From assembly GCA_021463345.1 (NCBI GenBank), contig JAJTYM010000034.1, forward strand, positions 1-38,074: a stretch of DNA of 38,074 nt, written 5' to 3'. Position 1 is the stretch's first letter. Each line of letters begins with the position of its first letter. This DNA is from Pseudobdellovibrionaceae bacterium (GTDB taxonomy: Bacteria > Bdellovibrionota > Bdellovibrionia > Bdellovibrionales > JAMPXM01). Position numbers and translations under genes: made by a program. The notes under the pieces are model-generated. The model was not told where the DNA came from, did not search any database, and worked only from the letters and a program-made list of their open reading frames with translations. Positions 18,444 through 26,334 of the stretch are shown piece by piece.

Positions 18444-18607
18444 CGAAAGGGCGAGGGTCGGGGCCTTGATGTCCTGTCCGTGTGAACCTCCCCGGGGCTT
18501 CATGGGCTCCGGGTGAGCTTGCGACGCTTTGACTTTATTTCTGATTCAGGAAAGAGCCTAGGTGAAGTCGGAGGTGCTTTGCGCGCCTCTTACCAAACCC
18601 CGCTTAT

Positions 18608-18629
18608 CCCTCGCCGCAAGCGGCGGGGG
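18608..18629. repeat. GC-rich hairpin downstream of the transglutaminase-like gene
   Basis: CCCTCGCCGC (18608-18617) pairs with GCGGCGGGGG (18620-18629), with one T-G pair. It lies 52 bases beyond the stop of the minus-strand gene at 18681 and could end its transcript, although no T-run follows on the minus strand. On the plus strand only TTT follows. Confidence 0.45.
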
Positions 18630-18680
18630 TTTACGCGTCAAGACACTAAATGAACCGTTGGGCCCGCCCCGGCGGCGCCC

Positions 18681-20279
18681 TCAAGGGTGCGACGCCTCGA
18701 TCGGCGCGTCTTCGGGCGTCGCCGCCAATTGCGTCAGGCGCTCGACGATCACCGCGAGCGGTTCGCCGCGACCCGAGGCTTTGAGCGCGGACGCGTGGAT
18801 CTCGCTGGAGATCGGGTCGGTTCCGTCCCAAACCAACGGCGCCTCGAGGTTTTTCTCGACAAAGGACAACGCGCGGCTTTCTGGGGTCGGGTTCCAAAGG
18901 AAATCCGGATGGAAATTCGAGTACCACTCGCCGCCGATGATCGACCCGCCCGCGTCGAGTTCGAGGTCATAGACGTAACGGACGGTGTGGTAACTCTGGC
19001 GATTGACGACTTTGCGCGAAGGCTGCGTCGGTATCGCGTAGGTCAGGTCCATCGCCACGCCGACGAACGACCGGGCCCGCGGATCGCGGTACTTCTTGAA
19101 CTTGTCGATCGTGTAGCGGTCGCGCGGCACGGCGGACCCCGCCATCGCCTTCGAGACCGCGAGCGTCTGCGGGTTGAAGTAGTGGTACTGATACGCGTAG
19201 AGCGGGTAATTCCAGACCTCGAAATCGAAGGTCGCGTCTATGACGAAGCTGCGCTTGGCGACGCCCATCTGATTGACCACGGCCATGTGGAACGTGCCCG
19301 GGTTCACGTCGTAGCAGGAGTCGTTGGTGACCCGGCCGATCTCGTCCTCGCGCGGGTTGAAGCTCTTGCAGCGCGATCCGGCGAACTTCATGATCGGCGG
19401 CGCTTCCCCCCAGAGCTGCGAAGCCAGCGCCTTGACGTCGGACGGTGAGAACGTGACGGTCCCCCCGCCGTACGCTCGGAGAGTCAGCATCCGTTGCGGG
19501 ACGGGCGTCATGATCGCCGCGGGGGCCCAACCGTGACAAAGCCCCGTCCAACCCGGCACGAAACCGTACTGCGAGATGTAACGGCGGCCTTTTCCCCAAG
19601 CCCAATTGGTCATTCGCCAGGAGCGGTCGCCGACGAGGTAGTCGTATTTTTCCGCCGGCGACATGCTGTCGGGCGAGATGGTCCAGGCCGGACGCGAGGA
19701 GATGTACGAGTAGTTCGAACTCCAGTCCTTCGAGTTGGGGTAGCCGCCGTCGGCGAACCGACGCCCGGTGAGCCCCTTCTGCACGGGCCAGAAAGAATCC
19801 GACCAGGGCGAGGATTGCAACGTATGGTGCAGAAGCCCCATCGCCTCCATCTCGGCCGGCTTGCGCAGGACGCGCATCGTGGTCACGAACCGCTCGATCG
19901 TGTCCTTGTCTCCGGGCGCCGCCAACGGCTCGACCGCGGAGGGCGAAGCGTCCCTCATTCCGCAATCGACGCCCGCTTTCACGCACATCTGCGCGCGGAC
20001 CTCGTCCCGGTAAATCAGGTACTTCTTCGTCCTTATGTCATCCTCGGAAAAGAGGCTCATGGCCGCGTGCAGGAGCACGCCGTTTTCATCGCGCTTGGCC
20101 GGCCTGGAGTTCAGGATCTTCCTCGGGTTCCTGTGGAATTCGCGCAGGAACTCACGGACGTCCAGGGGAGCGACCGCCGAAGACGGCTGCTCCAGAGCGG
20201 CTGCGGCCCACGCCGACAACACGAGAGGCGCGATCACGACGAGTTTGATTGCTGATTTGAGGGCGGTTTGCCGAATCAT
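18681..20279 (-). CDS. Transglutaminase-elicitor-like exported protein
   Basis: The product is 532 aa with a signal peptide (residues 1-28, ending AWAAAALE). GWTGLCHGWAPAAI (about 243-256) matches what I recall of the elicitor-type transglutaminase family (Phytophthora GP42 and bacterial relatives, Pfam TGase_elicitor), with C248 as the candidate nucleophile. NPGTFHMAVVNQMG (H331) and SFVIDATFDFEVWNYPL (D348) would supply the other catalytic residues. Such enzymes join Gln and Lys side chains. The length fits a secreted, full-length member. The ATG at 20279 has GGAGAG six bases upstream. The neighbour upstream on the same strand (20487-21356) is a lipoprotein with a tail extremely rich in Gln and Lys, the two residues such an enzyme links; that connection is inference. 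Confidence 0.78.
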   Translation of the reverse strand: MIRQTALKSAIKLVVIAPLVLSAWAAAALEQPSSAVAPLDVREFLREFHRNPRKILNSRPAKRDENGVLLHAAMSLFSEDDIRTKKYLIYRDEVRAQMCVKAGVDCGMRDASPSAVEPLAAPGDKDTIERFVTTMRVLRKPAEMEAMGLLHHTLQSSPWSDSFWPVQKGLTGRRFADGGYPNSKDWSSNYSYISSRPAWTISPDSMSPAEKYDYLVGDRSWRMTNWAWGKGRRYISQYGFVPGWTGLCHGWAPAAIMTPVPQRMLTLRAYGGGTVTFSPSDVKALASQLWGEAPPIMKFAGSRCKSFNPREDEIGRVTNDSCYDVNPGTFHMAVVNQMGVAKRSFVIDATFDFEVWNYPLYAYQYHYFNPQTLAVSKAMAGSAVPRDRYTIDKFKKYRDPRARSFVGVAMDLTYAIPTQPSRKVVNRQSYHTVRYVYDLELDAGGSIIGGEWYSNFHPDFLWNPTPESRALSFVEKNLEAPLVWDGTDPISSEIHASALKASGRGEPLAVIVERLTQLAATPEDAPIEASHP

Positions 20280-20288
20280 GTTCTCTCC

Positions 20289-20315
20289 AAAAAAAAAGCG
20301 AGGCCTGCGGGCTTC
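20289..20315 (-). terminator. Hairpin plus T9 directly before the transglutaminase ribosome binding site
   Basis: On the minus strand, GAAGCC and GGCCTC (20315-20310 and 20305-20300, one G-U pair) fold around a 4-base loop. Two bases later comes a run of nine T (20297-20289), and then the GGAGAG ribosome binding site of the gene starting at 20279. It looks like a short intrinsic terminator inside the leader, so it may attenuate expression; the T-run might instead simply keep the ribosome binding site unstructured. Confidence 0.5.
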
Positions 20316-20348
20316 CGAACGAGAGCGGACGAACGCCCTCGGGCTCTT

Positions 20349-20380
20349 AAAAAAGAGGAGGTGATTCCCATCACCTCCTC
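20349..20380 (-). terminator. Intrinsic terminator after the KDEG-tail lipoprotein gene
   Basis: GAGGAGGTGAT (20355-20365) and ATCACCTCCTC (20370-20380) form a perfect 11-bp stem with a 4-base loop. On the minus strand the stem is followed by six T (20354-20349). It lies 106 bases after the stop of the minus-strand gene ending at 20487. The stem happens to contain a full Shine-Dalgarno and the matching 16S rRNA tail sequence. Confidence 0.8.
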
Positions 20381-20486
20381 GACCGCACGTCCTTCATTCA
20401 ATCGGGCATTCAGCCGGGACTGGGCGGCGTCTTGAAAACGCCCGGGCGGCTCGTGGCTCGCCACCCGGATTGCGAGCGTGGATCGA

Positions 20487-21356
20487 TTACTTCGTCGGTT
20501 CGTTTTTGGTTTCGTTTTTGGTTTCGTTCTTACCTTCGTCTTTACCTTCGTCTTTACCTTCGTCCTTGCCTTCGTCTTTACCTTCGTCCTTGCCTTCGTC
20601 TTTACCTTCGTCCTTGCCTTCGTCTTTACCTTCGTTCTTGCCTTCGTCTTTACCTTCGTCCTTGCCCTCGTCCTTGCCTTCGTCTTTACCTTCGTCCTTG
20701 CCCTCGTCCTTCACTTCCTGTTGTTGCTCTTGTTCCTGTTCCTGTTCCTGCTCTTGTTCTTGCTCCTGCTCTTGGCCCTGATCTTGGTCTTGGCCTTGAT
20801 CTTGACCTTGGTCTTGACCCTGGTCCTGACCTTGATCCTGGCCCTGGCCTTGCTGGTTGTCTTGCATCGGCACGAACGCGTACGTCACGTTGACGGCTCG
20901 CTCGCCGGGGATCGTGACCGTGAGAGTGCGGACGATGTCGCCTTCGAAACCAGCCGTCGCGACCGAGCCGGTCATTTCGACACGGCTGGAAACAAGAACG
21001 GCGTTCACGAACGTCGCGTCGCCGCTGTATTTCGCGACGCTATCGGTCGCGGTGCGAAGGTCGATAGCGAACGCGCCGCCTTCACGCGACATATGCGCCG
21101 TCGTCACTTCGCGGATCGAAGCGAGGGACGGGTTGACGGACATCGTCGCGAGATCGGCGTCTTTCAACTGAACGCCGGACTCATCGGTGATCGACGCGAT
21201 GCTGACAGTGGCGCGGGCGAAAACTCCATCAGCCGCGGCCGTGCTTTGCGCCGCCGGCGTGGCGCCGGCGGAGGGGTTGGAATTGGACGAGCACGCAGCG
21301 AAAGACATGACTGCGAGCAACGCGAAAACGGAACGTACGGTTTTATTCAGGAACAT
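20487..21356 (-). CDS. Lipoprotein with a long Gln/Asp/Glu and (KDEG)15 C-terminal tail
   Basis: The product is 289 aa. The ATG at 21356 has AAGGAGGA five bases upstream, the strongest ribosome binding site in the window; in-frame codons back to 21434 are not needed. A lipoprotein signal ends in SFAAC (C22). Residues about 23-160 look like one folded domain of unknown family. From about 164 to the end the protein is low complexity: alternating GQDQ, then EQ repeats, then 15 copies of KDEG (one is KNEG) and a KNET-type end. The tail is disordered, highly charged and nearly free of hydrophobic residues. It may span or bind the cell wall, or be a transglutaminase substrate given the enzyme encoded next; both are inference. 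Long open frames on the opposite strand are by-products of the repeat. Confidence 0.9.
   Translation of the reverse strand: MFLNKTVRSVFALLAVMSFAACSSNSNPSAGATPAAQSTAAADGVFARATVSIASITDESGVQLKDADLATMSVNPSLASIREVTTAHMSREGGAFAIDLRTATDSVAKYSGDATFVNAVLVSSRVEMTGSVATAGFEGDIVRTLTVTIPGERAVNVTYAFVPMQDNQQGQGQDQGQDQGQDQGQDQGQDQDQGQEQEQEQEQEQEQEQEQQQEVKDEGKDEGKDEGKDEGKDEGKDEGKNEGKDEGKDEGKDEGKDEGKDEGKDEGKDEGKDEGKNETKNETKNEPTK
20532..20711. repeat. 12/24-bp tandem repeat encoding (KDEG)15
   Basis: There are fifteen 12-bp units in 180 bases. On the plus strand, units CTTCGTCTTTAC and CTTCGTCCTTGC largely alternate, so the higher-order period is 24 bp. This points to growth by duplication of unit pairs. The repeat keeps frame, so slippage changes tail length without frameshift. 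Confidence 0.95.
20718..20864. repeat. 6/12-bp degenerate repeat encoding the Gln-rich tract
   Basis: The minus strand encodes alternating Gln with Asp, Gly or Glu (GQDQ units, then EQ units). Codon choice varies (CAA/CAG, GAC/GAT, GAA/GAG), so the protein pattern is kept better than the DNA pattern. This suggests selection on composition. Confidence 0.85.
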
Positions 21357-21841
21357 CACTTCCTCCTTGGGTTTGTGAATACCGATAAATTCGGTAGGTT
21401 CGATGCGAATGCCTCTGAGCAACTCCCGGGCCAAAGTCCCGGAACCCGGTGCCGGCCCGTCCGTCAGACGAACGAATCCCTAGCGTCAGGAGCTTTCCGG
21501 GAAACATTCGGCAGCGACCGCGAGCGGGCGAGCGAACGTCAAACTCCCGCTCTCCTGTTCCAATCTGCCCCCCGCTCCAGGAATTCGCCGAATGCATGGG
21601 CAAATCGCGGCGCGAACAGCCCTTCGTTTGTAGATTCGTTCGCACGCTTGTGAGAACGGCGAAACATCCGCCGCGACGACGATCCTGGGCGCGAGCGGCT
21701 TCGGGGCATTTTGCTCATTTGAAGGAGTCGCCACAATGAAAGCCGGGCGCGGGAGACGGGAGTTGACCGAAGCGCGAACGCGGCCGTCTACTTCCCGCCG
21801 TAAACGGACCCAACGCTTTCATTTTCAAGACAAGAGGGGAA
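21357..21841. other. 485-base divergent intergenic stretch
   Basis: This lies between two divergently transcribed lipoprotein genes and should carry both promoters. A small inverted repeat, ACCGA-TAAAT-TCGGT, sits at 21381-21395, about 25 bases upstream of the minus-strand start, and could be an operator. A purine-rich GAAGGAG at 21721-21727 precedes an ATG at 21736, but that frame is an Arg-rich one that runs into the next gene, so I do not call it. No RNA gene was recognised. Confidence 0.5.
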
Positions 21842-22870
21842 ATGATGGAACGATCGACGAAAAGAACGACGATGACGGCCGTCGCGGCGCTCGCCTGCGC
21901 AGGTTTGGTCGCCTGCGCGAAGGGAGGATCGGCGCCGGGAACGGGGCCCGCCGGCGAAAGCGACGGCAGCGGCGGGGCGGCCAATCCGCGCGGCAACGGC
22001 CATGATCTTCCCGTGGCGATCCGATCGGAGGGATGCCCGGACGTCGCGGATTTCTTTTCGCGGCTGCTGACCCTCCCCGGAGACTCGTGGGTGAGGCGCC
22101 ATACGGTCTCGTTCAAGCCGGCGCCGCAAAACGAGGATGGGTCGAGGCCACGCGCCAATTTCCTGTCGCTCCTCGCGTTCTCTTCCTTCGAACTTCTCGA
22201 AAAGCGCTTGGACGATTTCCGCACGGAACTCGGATCGGTCGAACAAAGCGGCTGCCGGACGGTGCGCTTCATCGAACCGGAAACCGGCGCGCTGGAATTC
22301 GTGGTGCGCGCGGCCACGCCGAACTCGATCCAGCTCGGTCTGCCAGCCGATCCGAGCGATCCTTCCAGCGACCCTTCCAAAGACACGATGACGAAAACAC
22401 TGGAGTGGTCGAGCCCGCGCGAACTCCGCGTCCATACCAGCTACCCGGTGATGGACATGTGCCCTGATTACAAATCCATCCGGGTCGAAAGGACGCAATC
22501 GTTGCAATGGGGGCCGGAGGATCTCGTGGCCGACGCCGTCACCGCCGACGTCGATCCGGCTTACGTCGCGCGCGCTACAAAGCCCCTGTCCATCGTGCCC
22601 GGGGGGCTCGCATCTTTCGGAGCGGGGGAGGAGACTGAAGAGGGAGCGGCCACGATGCAAACGGCCGCGATCAACGTCTCGGAACTGCGCCGGCTGCGCG
22701 ACAGCCAGGTCCGCACGGACATGAAGGTCTGCCCGTACCGTTCCAAGCCCCCGACGGGGGAAGAACCGCCCCCGCCGGACATCGACACGCCACCGACCCC
22801 GACTCCCGCTCCCGACACTGGCGCGGCCCCGATCCCGGAAGCCCCGCCGGAAGCCCCGACCGGCGGCTGA
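21842..22870 (+). CDS. Lipoprotein with a Pro-rich C-terminal tail, unknown function
   Basis: The product is 342 aa from ATG 21842; the second codon is also ATG, and GAGGGGA lies just upstream. MTAVAALACAGLVAC is a clear lipobox (LVAC, C25), followed by a Gly/Ser-rich spacer (about 27-55). The central part (about 60-290) seems folded and contains Cys in EGCPD, SGCRT, DMCPD and KVCPY, possibly two disulfides. The last 50 residues are rich in Pro, Glu, Ala and Thr (PPTGEEPPPPDIDTPPTPTP) and probably extended. No named family was recognised. It is divergent from the KDEG-tail lipoprotein and convergent with the regulator at 22900-24432, 29 bases away. Confidence 0.87.
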   Translation: MMERSTKRTTMTAVAALACAGLVACAKGGSAPGTGPAGESDGSGGAANPRGNGHDLPVAIRSEGCPDVADFFSRLLTLPGDSWVRRHTVSFKPAPQNEDGSRPRANFLSLLAFSSFELLEKRLDDFRTELGSVEQSGCRTVRFIEPETGALEFVVRAATPNSIQLGLPADPSDPSSDPSKDTMTKTLEWSSPRELRVHTSYPVMDMCPDYKSIRVERTQSLQWGPEDLVADAVTADVDPAYVARATKPLSIVPGGLASFGAGEETEEGAATMQTAAINVSELRRLRDSQVRTDMKVCPYRSKPPTGEEPPPPDIDTPPTPTPAPDTGAAPIPEAPPEAPTGG

Positions 22871-22899
22871 ACCGCTCGAGGCCGGCGCGCCGCTTCGGC

Positions 22900-24432
22900 T
22901 CAGTTGAGCGCGGGCGGCGTTCCTTGGGGAGCTCGGATGCCGTAGATCTTCTCCTTGCGGTAGAGGGTCTTGCGATCGATGCCGAGGATCCTGGTCGCGG
23001 CTTCCTTGCGGTTCCCGGTGCGCGTGAGAACGTGTTTTATGTACTCGCGCTCGATGTCCTTGAGGGACATACCGCTGTTGAAAAGATCGCTCACCTGCCC
23101 GAACCCGGGCGCCGCGTCCGCGTCGTCGACGAGGATGTCCTCGTCGTCGATCCTGGATTCGTCGGCGAGGACCATCGCCCGCTCGATCGCGTTCTCGAGC
23201 TCGCGCACGTTGCCTTTCCAACTCAAGGACTGGAGCTTGCGGATCGCGGCCGCGGTGAAACCGTTGAGGCGGCGGCCAACGGCCGGCGAATGTTTTTTCA
23301 GGAAATGCGCCGCGAGGATCGGGATGTCCTCGCGGCGCTCGCGAAGCGGCGGCAAGTGGATCGGCATGACGTTGAGCCGGTAGTACAAATCCTCGCGGAA
23401 CTCGCCTTTCTGGATCAGCCCCCTGAGGTTCTTGTGCGTCGCCGAGACGATGCGCACGCTGACTTCCTTGATCGTGTTCGATCCGAGTGGCCTGACCTCT
23501 TTGGTCTGCAGCAAGCGGAGGATCTTCGCTTGCAACGGCAACGGGAGATCGCCGATCTCGTCCAAAAGAACGGTGCCCTCGTGCGCCTCCTCGAACAAGC
23601 CCCGCCGCGAAGCGTGCGCCCCGGTGAAGGCTCCCTTGGCGTGTCCGAAGAGCTCGGACTCGAGGAGGTCTTTCGGGATAGCGGCGCAGTTGATCGCGAC
23701 GAACGGCTTCTTCGCCCGCGAGCTGCAACGGTGGATCCCGGCGGCCACCATTTCCTTGCCAGACCCGCTTTCCCCCGTGATCAAGACGTTGACGTCGCTC
23801 GGCGCGACTTTTCGGATGAGGCCGAAAACCTTCTGCATGCCGGGACCGGCGCCGACCAAATGGCCCAACGGATCGGACACGACCGCGGGCGGCGCGACCG
23901 GCAAGGACCGCATCTGGACCCGCTGCGCGCCGCCCAGGGCCGTTCGATCCGGGCCCGGATCGAACGGCGAGAGCATCTCCCCGGCGCTGATCGGTTTCAG
24001 CAGATACCCCGCCGCGCCCAGCTGCACGGCGGCCTTGGCCGCCTCGAGCGCTTCGCGCGGCGCGAGAAGGTACACCGGCACGCCGCGAGCGAGCCGCCGC
24101 AAGCGCGTGAAGACCCGCAACCCTTTGTTCGCTGGCGACTCGAGCGCGCAGTAGATCGCCGAAAGCGCCTCGGCCTCGTCGCCATGGAGCTCGATCAGCC
24201 GGATCGCTTCTTCGACGTCGACGGTGGAAAGGATCTCGCAACCGCGGCCCCCGAGGGCGTCTCGAGCCGCCGCGTGCGTTTCCGGATCGGGATCGATGAC
24301 CAGTATCCTCGGGACGGCGCCGGGAGTCCGGTCCGAAACGAGGAACGAAGCCCTGTCGCCCGCGACGAAACGCGCGGACGGGCCGAAACCCCTCGTCTCG
24401 GCGCCTTCCAACCATCTGCTCTGCGATTCCAT
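22900..24432 (-). CDS. Sigma-54-dependent transcriptional activator (NtrC family) with a degenerate receiver
   Basis: The product is 510 aa. Residues about 42-155 resemble a receiver domain: the acidic pocket (VIDPD) and the conserved Lys in YLLKP (K146) are present. The stretch where the phosphorylated Asp should be reads AIYCALESP with no Asp (C95 or A96 there). The AAA+ domain (about 188-420) has Walker A GESGSGKE (220-227), the sigma-54 contact loop GAFTGA (267-272) and Walker B LLDEIGD (289-295). A Fis-type helix-turn-helix ends the protein (about 470-495). It should activate RpoN promoters, but probably not by normal phosphorylation. No histidine kinase is adjacent. The first 40 residues are an extra, weakly conserved-looking stretch, so the start could be further in, but no better ribosome binding site was seen. 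Confidence 0.93.
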   Translation of the reverse strand: MESQSRWLEGAETRGFGPSARFVAGDRASFLVSDRTPGAVPRILVIDPDPETHAAARDALGGRGCEILSTVDVEEAIRLIELHGDEAEALSAIYCALESPANKGLRVFTRLRRLARGVPVYLLAPREALEAAKAAVQLGAAGYLLKPISAGEMLSPFDPGPDRTALGGAQRVQMRSLPVAPPAVVSDPLGHLVGAGPGMQKVFGLIRKVAPSDVNVLITGESGSGKEMVAAGIHRCSSRAKKPFVAINCAAIPKDLLESELFGHAKGAFTGAHASRRGLFEEAHEGTVLLDEIGDLPLPLQAKILRLLQTKEVRPLGSNTIKEVSVRIVSATHKNLRGLIQKGEFREDLYYRLNVMPIHLPPLRERREDIPILAAHFLKKHSPAVGRRLNGFTAAAIRKLQSLSWKGNVRELENAIERAMVLADESRIDDEDILVDDADAAPGFGQVSDLFNSGMSLKDIEREYIKHVLTRTGNRKEAATRILGIDRKTLYRKEKIYGIRAPQGTPPALN

Positions 24433-24709
24433 TGCCCCTCCGCTCCCCGATGCGAGAAGCGATCATGAGGAACGTTGCCCCCGAAGACAAAGAAATTACG
24501 GCATCGGCGCCCTTGTTCTTTTTGTGCAGGAAAGGTCGCGTTTCAGACGCGATTCGCCCGGCGATTGTCGAGGAATCAACACGCTTCCGCGTTCTCCGAA
24601 GATTCACAAAAGCTTCAACGCGCTCCGCTCCCCGGCGGCGGCGGCGGTGGTACTGTCGGATCGGACGACCAGGGTGATCCGCCCGCCAGGGCGACAGGAG
24701 TTCCGCACG

Positions 24710-26332
24710 ATGCTCAACGATCTCTCGCAGACACATCCGATTTGGACGGCGACGGGCCAGGTGAAACGCTTCGCTTCGCTCGGTTCGGACGTCACGGTCG
24801 ACGTCGCCGTCATCGGCGGCGGCATCACCGGCCTCACCGCCGCCGACCTCCTCAAGCGCGCCGGTAAATCGGTCGCCGTCATCGATCTCGGCCGGGTCGG
24901 CAACGGGGAAACCGGCCACACGACGGCGCACCTGACGGAGCTCCTCGACATCGGCTACCGGGACCTGATCGCCAACTTCGGCGTCGAGGGGGGTCGCCTC
25001 GCCTGCCAGGCCTGCCGCAAGGCGATCCAGAGGATCGAGGCGAACGTGCTCTCCTACGGGATCGATTGCGGCTTCGAGCGCGTGACGGGTTGGAAGTTCA
25101 CGGAAAACGCGGCGGACGTCGAAGCGCTCGAAGCGGAGTCGGAAGCCGCCCTTCAGTTGAGCGTGCCCAACACGCTCGCGTTCGAGAGCCCGCTCCCGTT
25201 CCGCATCGAACGCGCCATGCGCCTCGACCACCAGGGGCAGTTCCACCCCATGAAGTACCTGAACGCCCTCGCCGAACGGGTCGAGGGCGGGAACTGCCGC
25301 ATCTATGAAAACACGCGCGCTCTGGACGTCGAGGACGGCGAGCCGTGCAAAGTGGTCACCGAACGCGGCGTCGTGACGGCCAAGGACGTGATCGTCGCGG
25401 CCAACGTCCCCGTCCTCAACAAATTCTTCCTGATCACCAAAATCGCGGCCTATCGCTCCTACGCCATCGCGTTCAGGCTCGAGCGCGCCTGGGACTCGAA
25501 CCACCTCTTTTGGGACTCCGCCGATCCGTACCACTACGTTCGCCGCGAGGACATCGGCGGCGACGCGTACCTGATCGTCGGCGGGGAAGACCACAAGACA
25601 GGCCAGGGAGCGCGCACGGACGCTCGCTTCCGCGAACTCGAGGAGTGGTGCCGCAAGCGATTCGCGTTCGGCGAGACCGACTACCGCTGGTCCGGCCAGA
25701 TCATCAACTCGGTGGACGGCCTGCCGTACATCGGTCGCAACTCGATGTCGGAGCACGTCTTCGTGGCCACGGGCTACTCGGGGACGGGGATGACGTTCGG
25801 CACGGTCGCCGGCATGTTGCTCTCCGACTTGATCCTCGGCCAGCAAAACCCCTGGGAGGCCCTTTTCGACGCCACTCGCGTGAAGCCCTGGGCCGCCGCG
25901 CTTTCCTACCTGTCGGAGAACATGGATTTCCCCGCTCATTTGATCGCGGACCGGTTGTCGCCCGGCCGGGAACCGCGGCTTGAGACGCTGCGGGAGAACG
26001 AAGGAGCGCTCATTCGCGTCGGCGGGAAAAAAGTCGCGGCCTACCGCGATCCGGAGGGGCGGATGCACCTGCTCTCACCCGTCTGCCCACACCTGGGATG
26101 CTACGTGAACTGGAACGAAGCCGAAAAAAGCTGGGATTGCCCGTGCCACGGATCGCGGTTCGATCCGGTCGGCCGGCTCTTGAACGGCCCCGCGGTCACC
26201 AATCTGCGGTCCGAAGCGGGCGACGACGATTTGGCCTACGTGCCCGAGCGCTACGAGCCCCCCCCGGAACGCGGCGAACCCATCGGCCCTCCGCTGCTCG
26301 GGTTCTTCTCTTGCCCGCTGAAACCCACATGA
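24710..26332 (+). CDS. FAD-dependent oxidoreductase with a C-terminal Rieske [2Fe-2S] domain
   Basis: The product is 540 aa. The ATG at 24710 has GGAG at 24697-24700; the frame is open back to 24224, but that part overlaps the divergent regulator and its promoter region. The N-terminal FAD-binding motif VIGGGITGLTAADLLKRAGK (34-53) begins a DadA/glycine-oxidase-like fold with GNGETGHTTAHLTELLD, typical of the family. The Rieske domain at the end has C459-P-H461 and C477-P-C479-H480, all four cluster ligands. Bacterial proteins of this layout are common (Bacillus YhfW type), but the substrate is unknown. It is cytoplasmic, with no signal peptide. It is convergent with the next gene, with only two bases between the stops. 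Confidence 0.93.
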   Translation: MLNDLSQTHPIWTATGQVKRFASLGSDVTVDVAVIGGGITGLTAADLLKRAGKSVAVIDLGRVGNGETGHTTAHLTELLDIGYRDLIANFGVEGGRLACQACRKAIQRIEANVLSYGIDCGFERVTGWKFTENAADVEALEAESEAALQLSVPNTLAFESPLPFRIERAMRLDHQGQFHPMKYLNALAERVEGGNCRIYENTRALDVEDGEPCKVVTERGVVTAKDVIVAANVPVLNKFFLITKIAAYRSYAIAFRLERAWDSNHLFWDSADPYHYVRREDIGGDAYLIVGGEDHKTGQGARTDARFRELEEWCRKRFAFGETDYRWSGQIINSVDGLPYIGRNSMSEHVFVATGYSGTGMTFGTVAGMLLSDLILGQQNPWEALFDATRVKPWAAALSYLSENMDFPAHLIADRLSPGREPRLETLRENEGALIRVGGKKVAAYRDPEGRMHLLSPVCPHLGCYVNWNEAEKSWDCPCHGSRFDPVGRLLNGPAVTNLRSEAGDDDLAYVPERYEPPPERGEPIGPPLLGFFSCPLKPT

Positions 26333-26334
26333 CT

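Larger units (their letters stand above)
18131..18680. other. 550-base intergenic stretch with GC-rich hairpins
   Basis: This lies between the start of the minus-strand subtilase lipoprotein and the end of the minus-strand transglutaminase-like gene, so it should hold the terminator of the latter and the promoter of the former. I see no coding frame with a good start. It contains a strong inverted repeat at 18413-18443 and another hairpin at 18608-18629. The part next to the protease start (18140-18230) is relatively AT-rich and is where its promoter is most likely to be. Confidence 0.6.

Noticed and set aside
18131-18680. GC-rich hairpins considered as a tRNA or other structured RNA gene
   Set aside because: No T-loop (GTTCRANNC) with a matching acceptor stem or anticodon arm could be found.
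20487-20870. Regular repeat considered as a CRISPR array
   Set aside because: The units are 12 bp, contiguous, without unique spacers, and encode an in-frame KDEG and Gln-rich tail.
21381-21395. CCGATAA near 21383 considered as a flagellar sigma-28 -10 element
   Set aside because: No matching -35 sequence at the right spacing was found, and the orientation would drive the plus strand 460 bases before any gene; a small inverted repeat explains it as well.
20478-21653. A 391-codon plus-strand frame beginning with a Phe/Val/Leu repeat that looks like membrane segments
   Set aside because: The hydrophobic repeat is the antisense of the Gln/KDEG tail. The minus strand has a strong ribosome binding site and a lipoprotein signal, so it is the coding strand.
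21736-22005. An 89-codon frame with a good GAAGGAG before its ATG
   Set aside because: The product is Arg-rich without pattern and most of it overlaps the lipoprotein gene at 21842 in another frame. The ribosome-binding-like sequence is worth remembering, but does not make a gene by itself.
21788-26068. A 1426-codon open frame on the minus strand
   Set aside because: It is out of frame with the well-supported sigma-54 activator and lies opposite the lipoprotein and the Rieske oxidoreductase genes. Its product is an Arg/Gly/Pro-rich patchwork without domains, as expected in GC-rich DNA.
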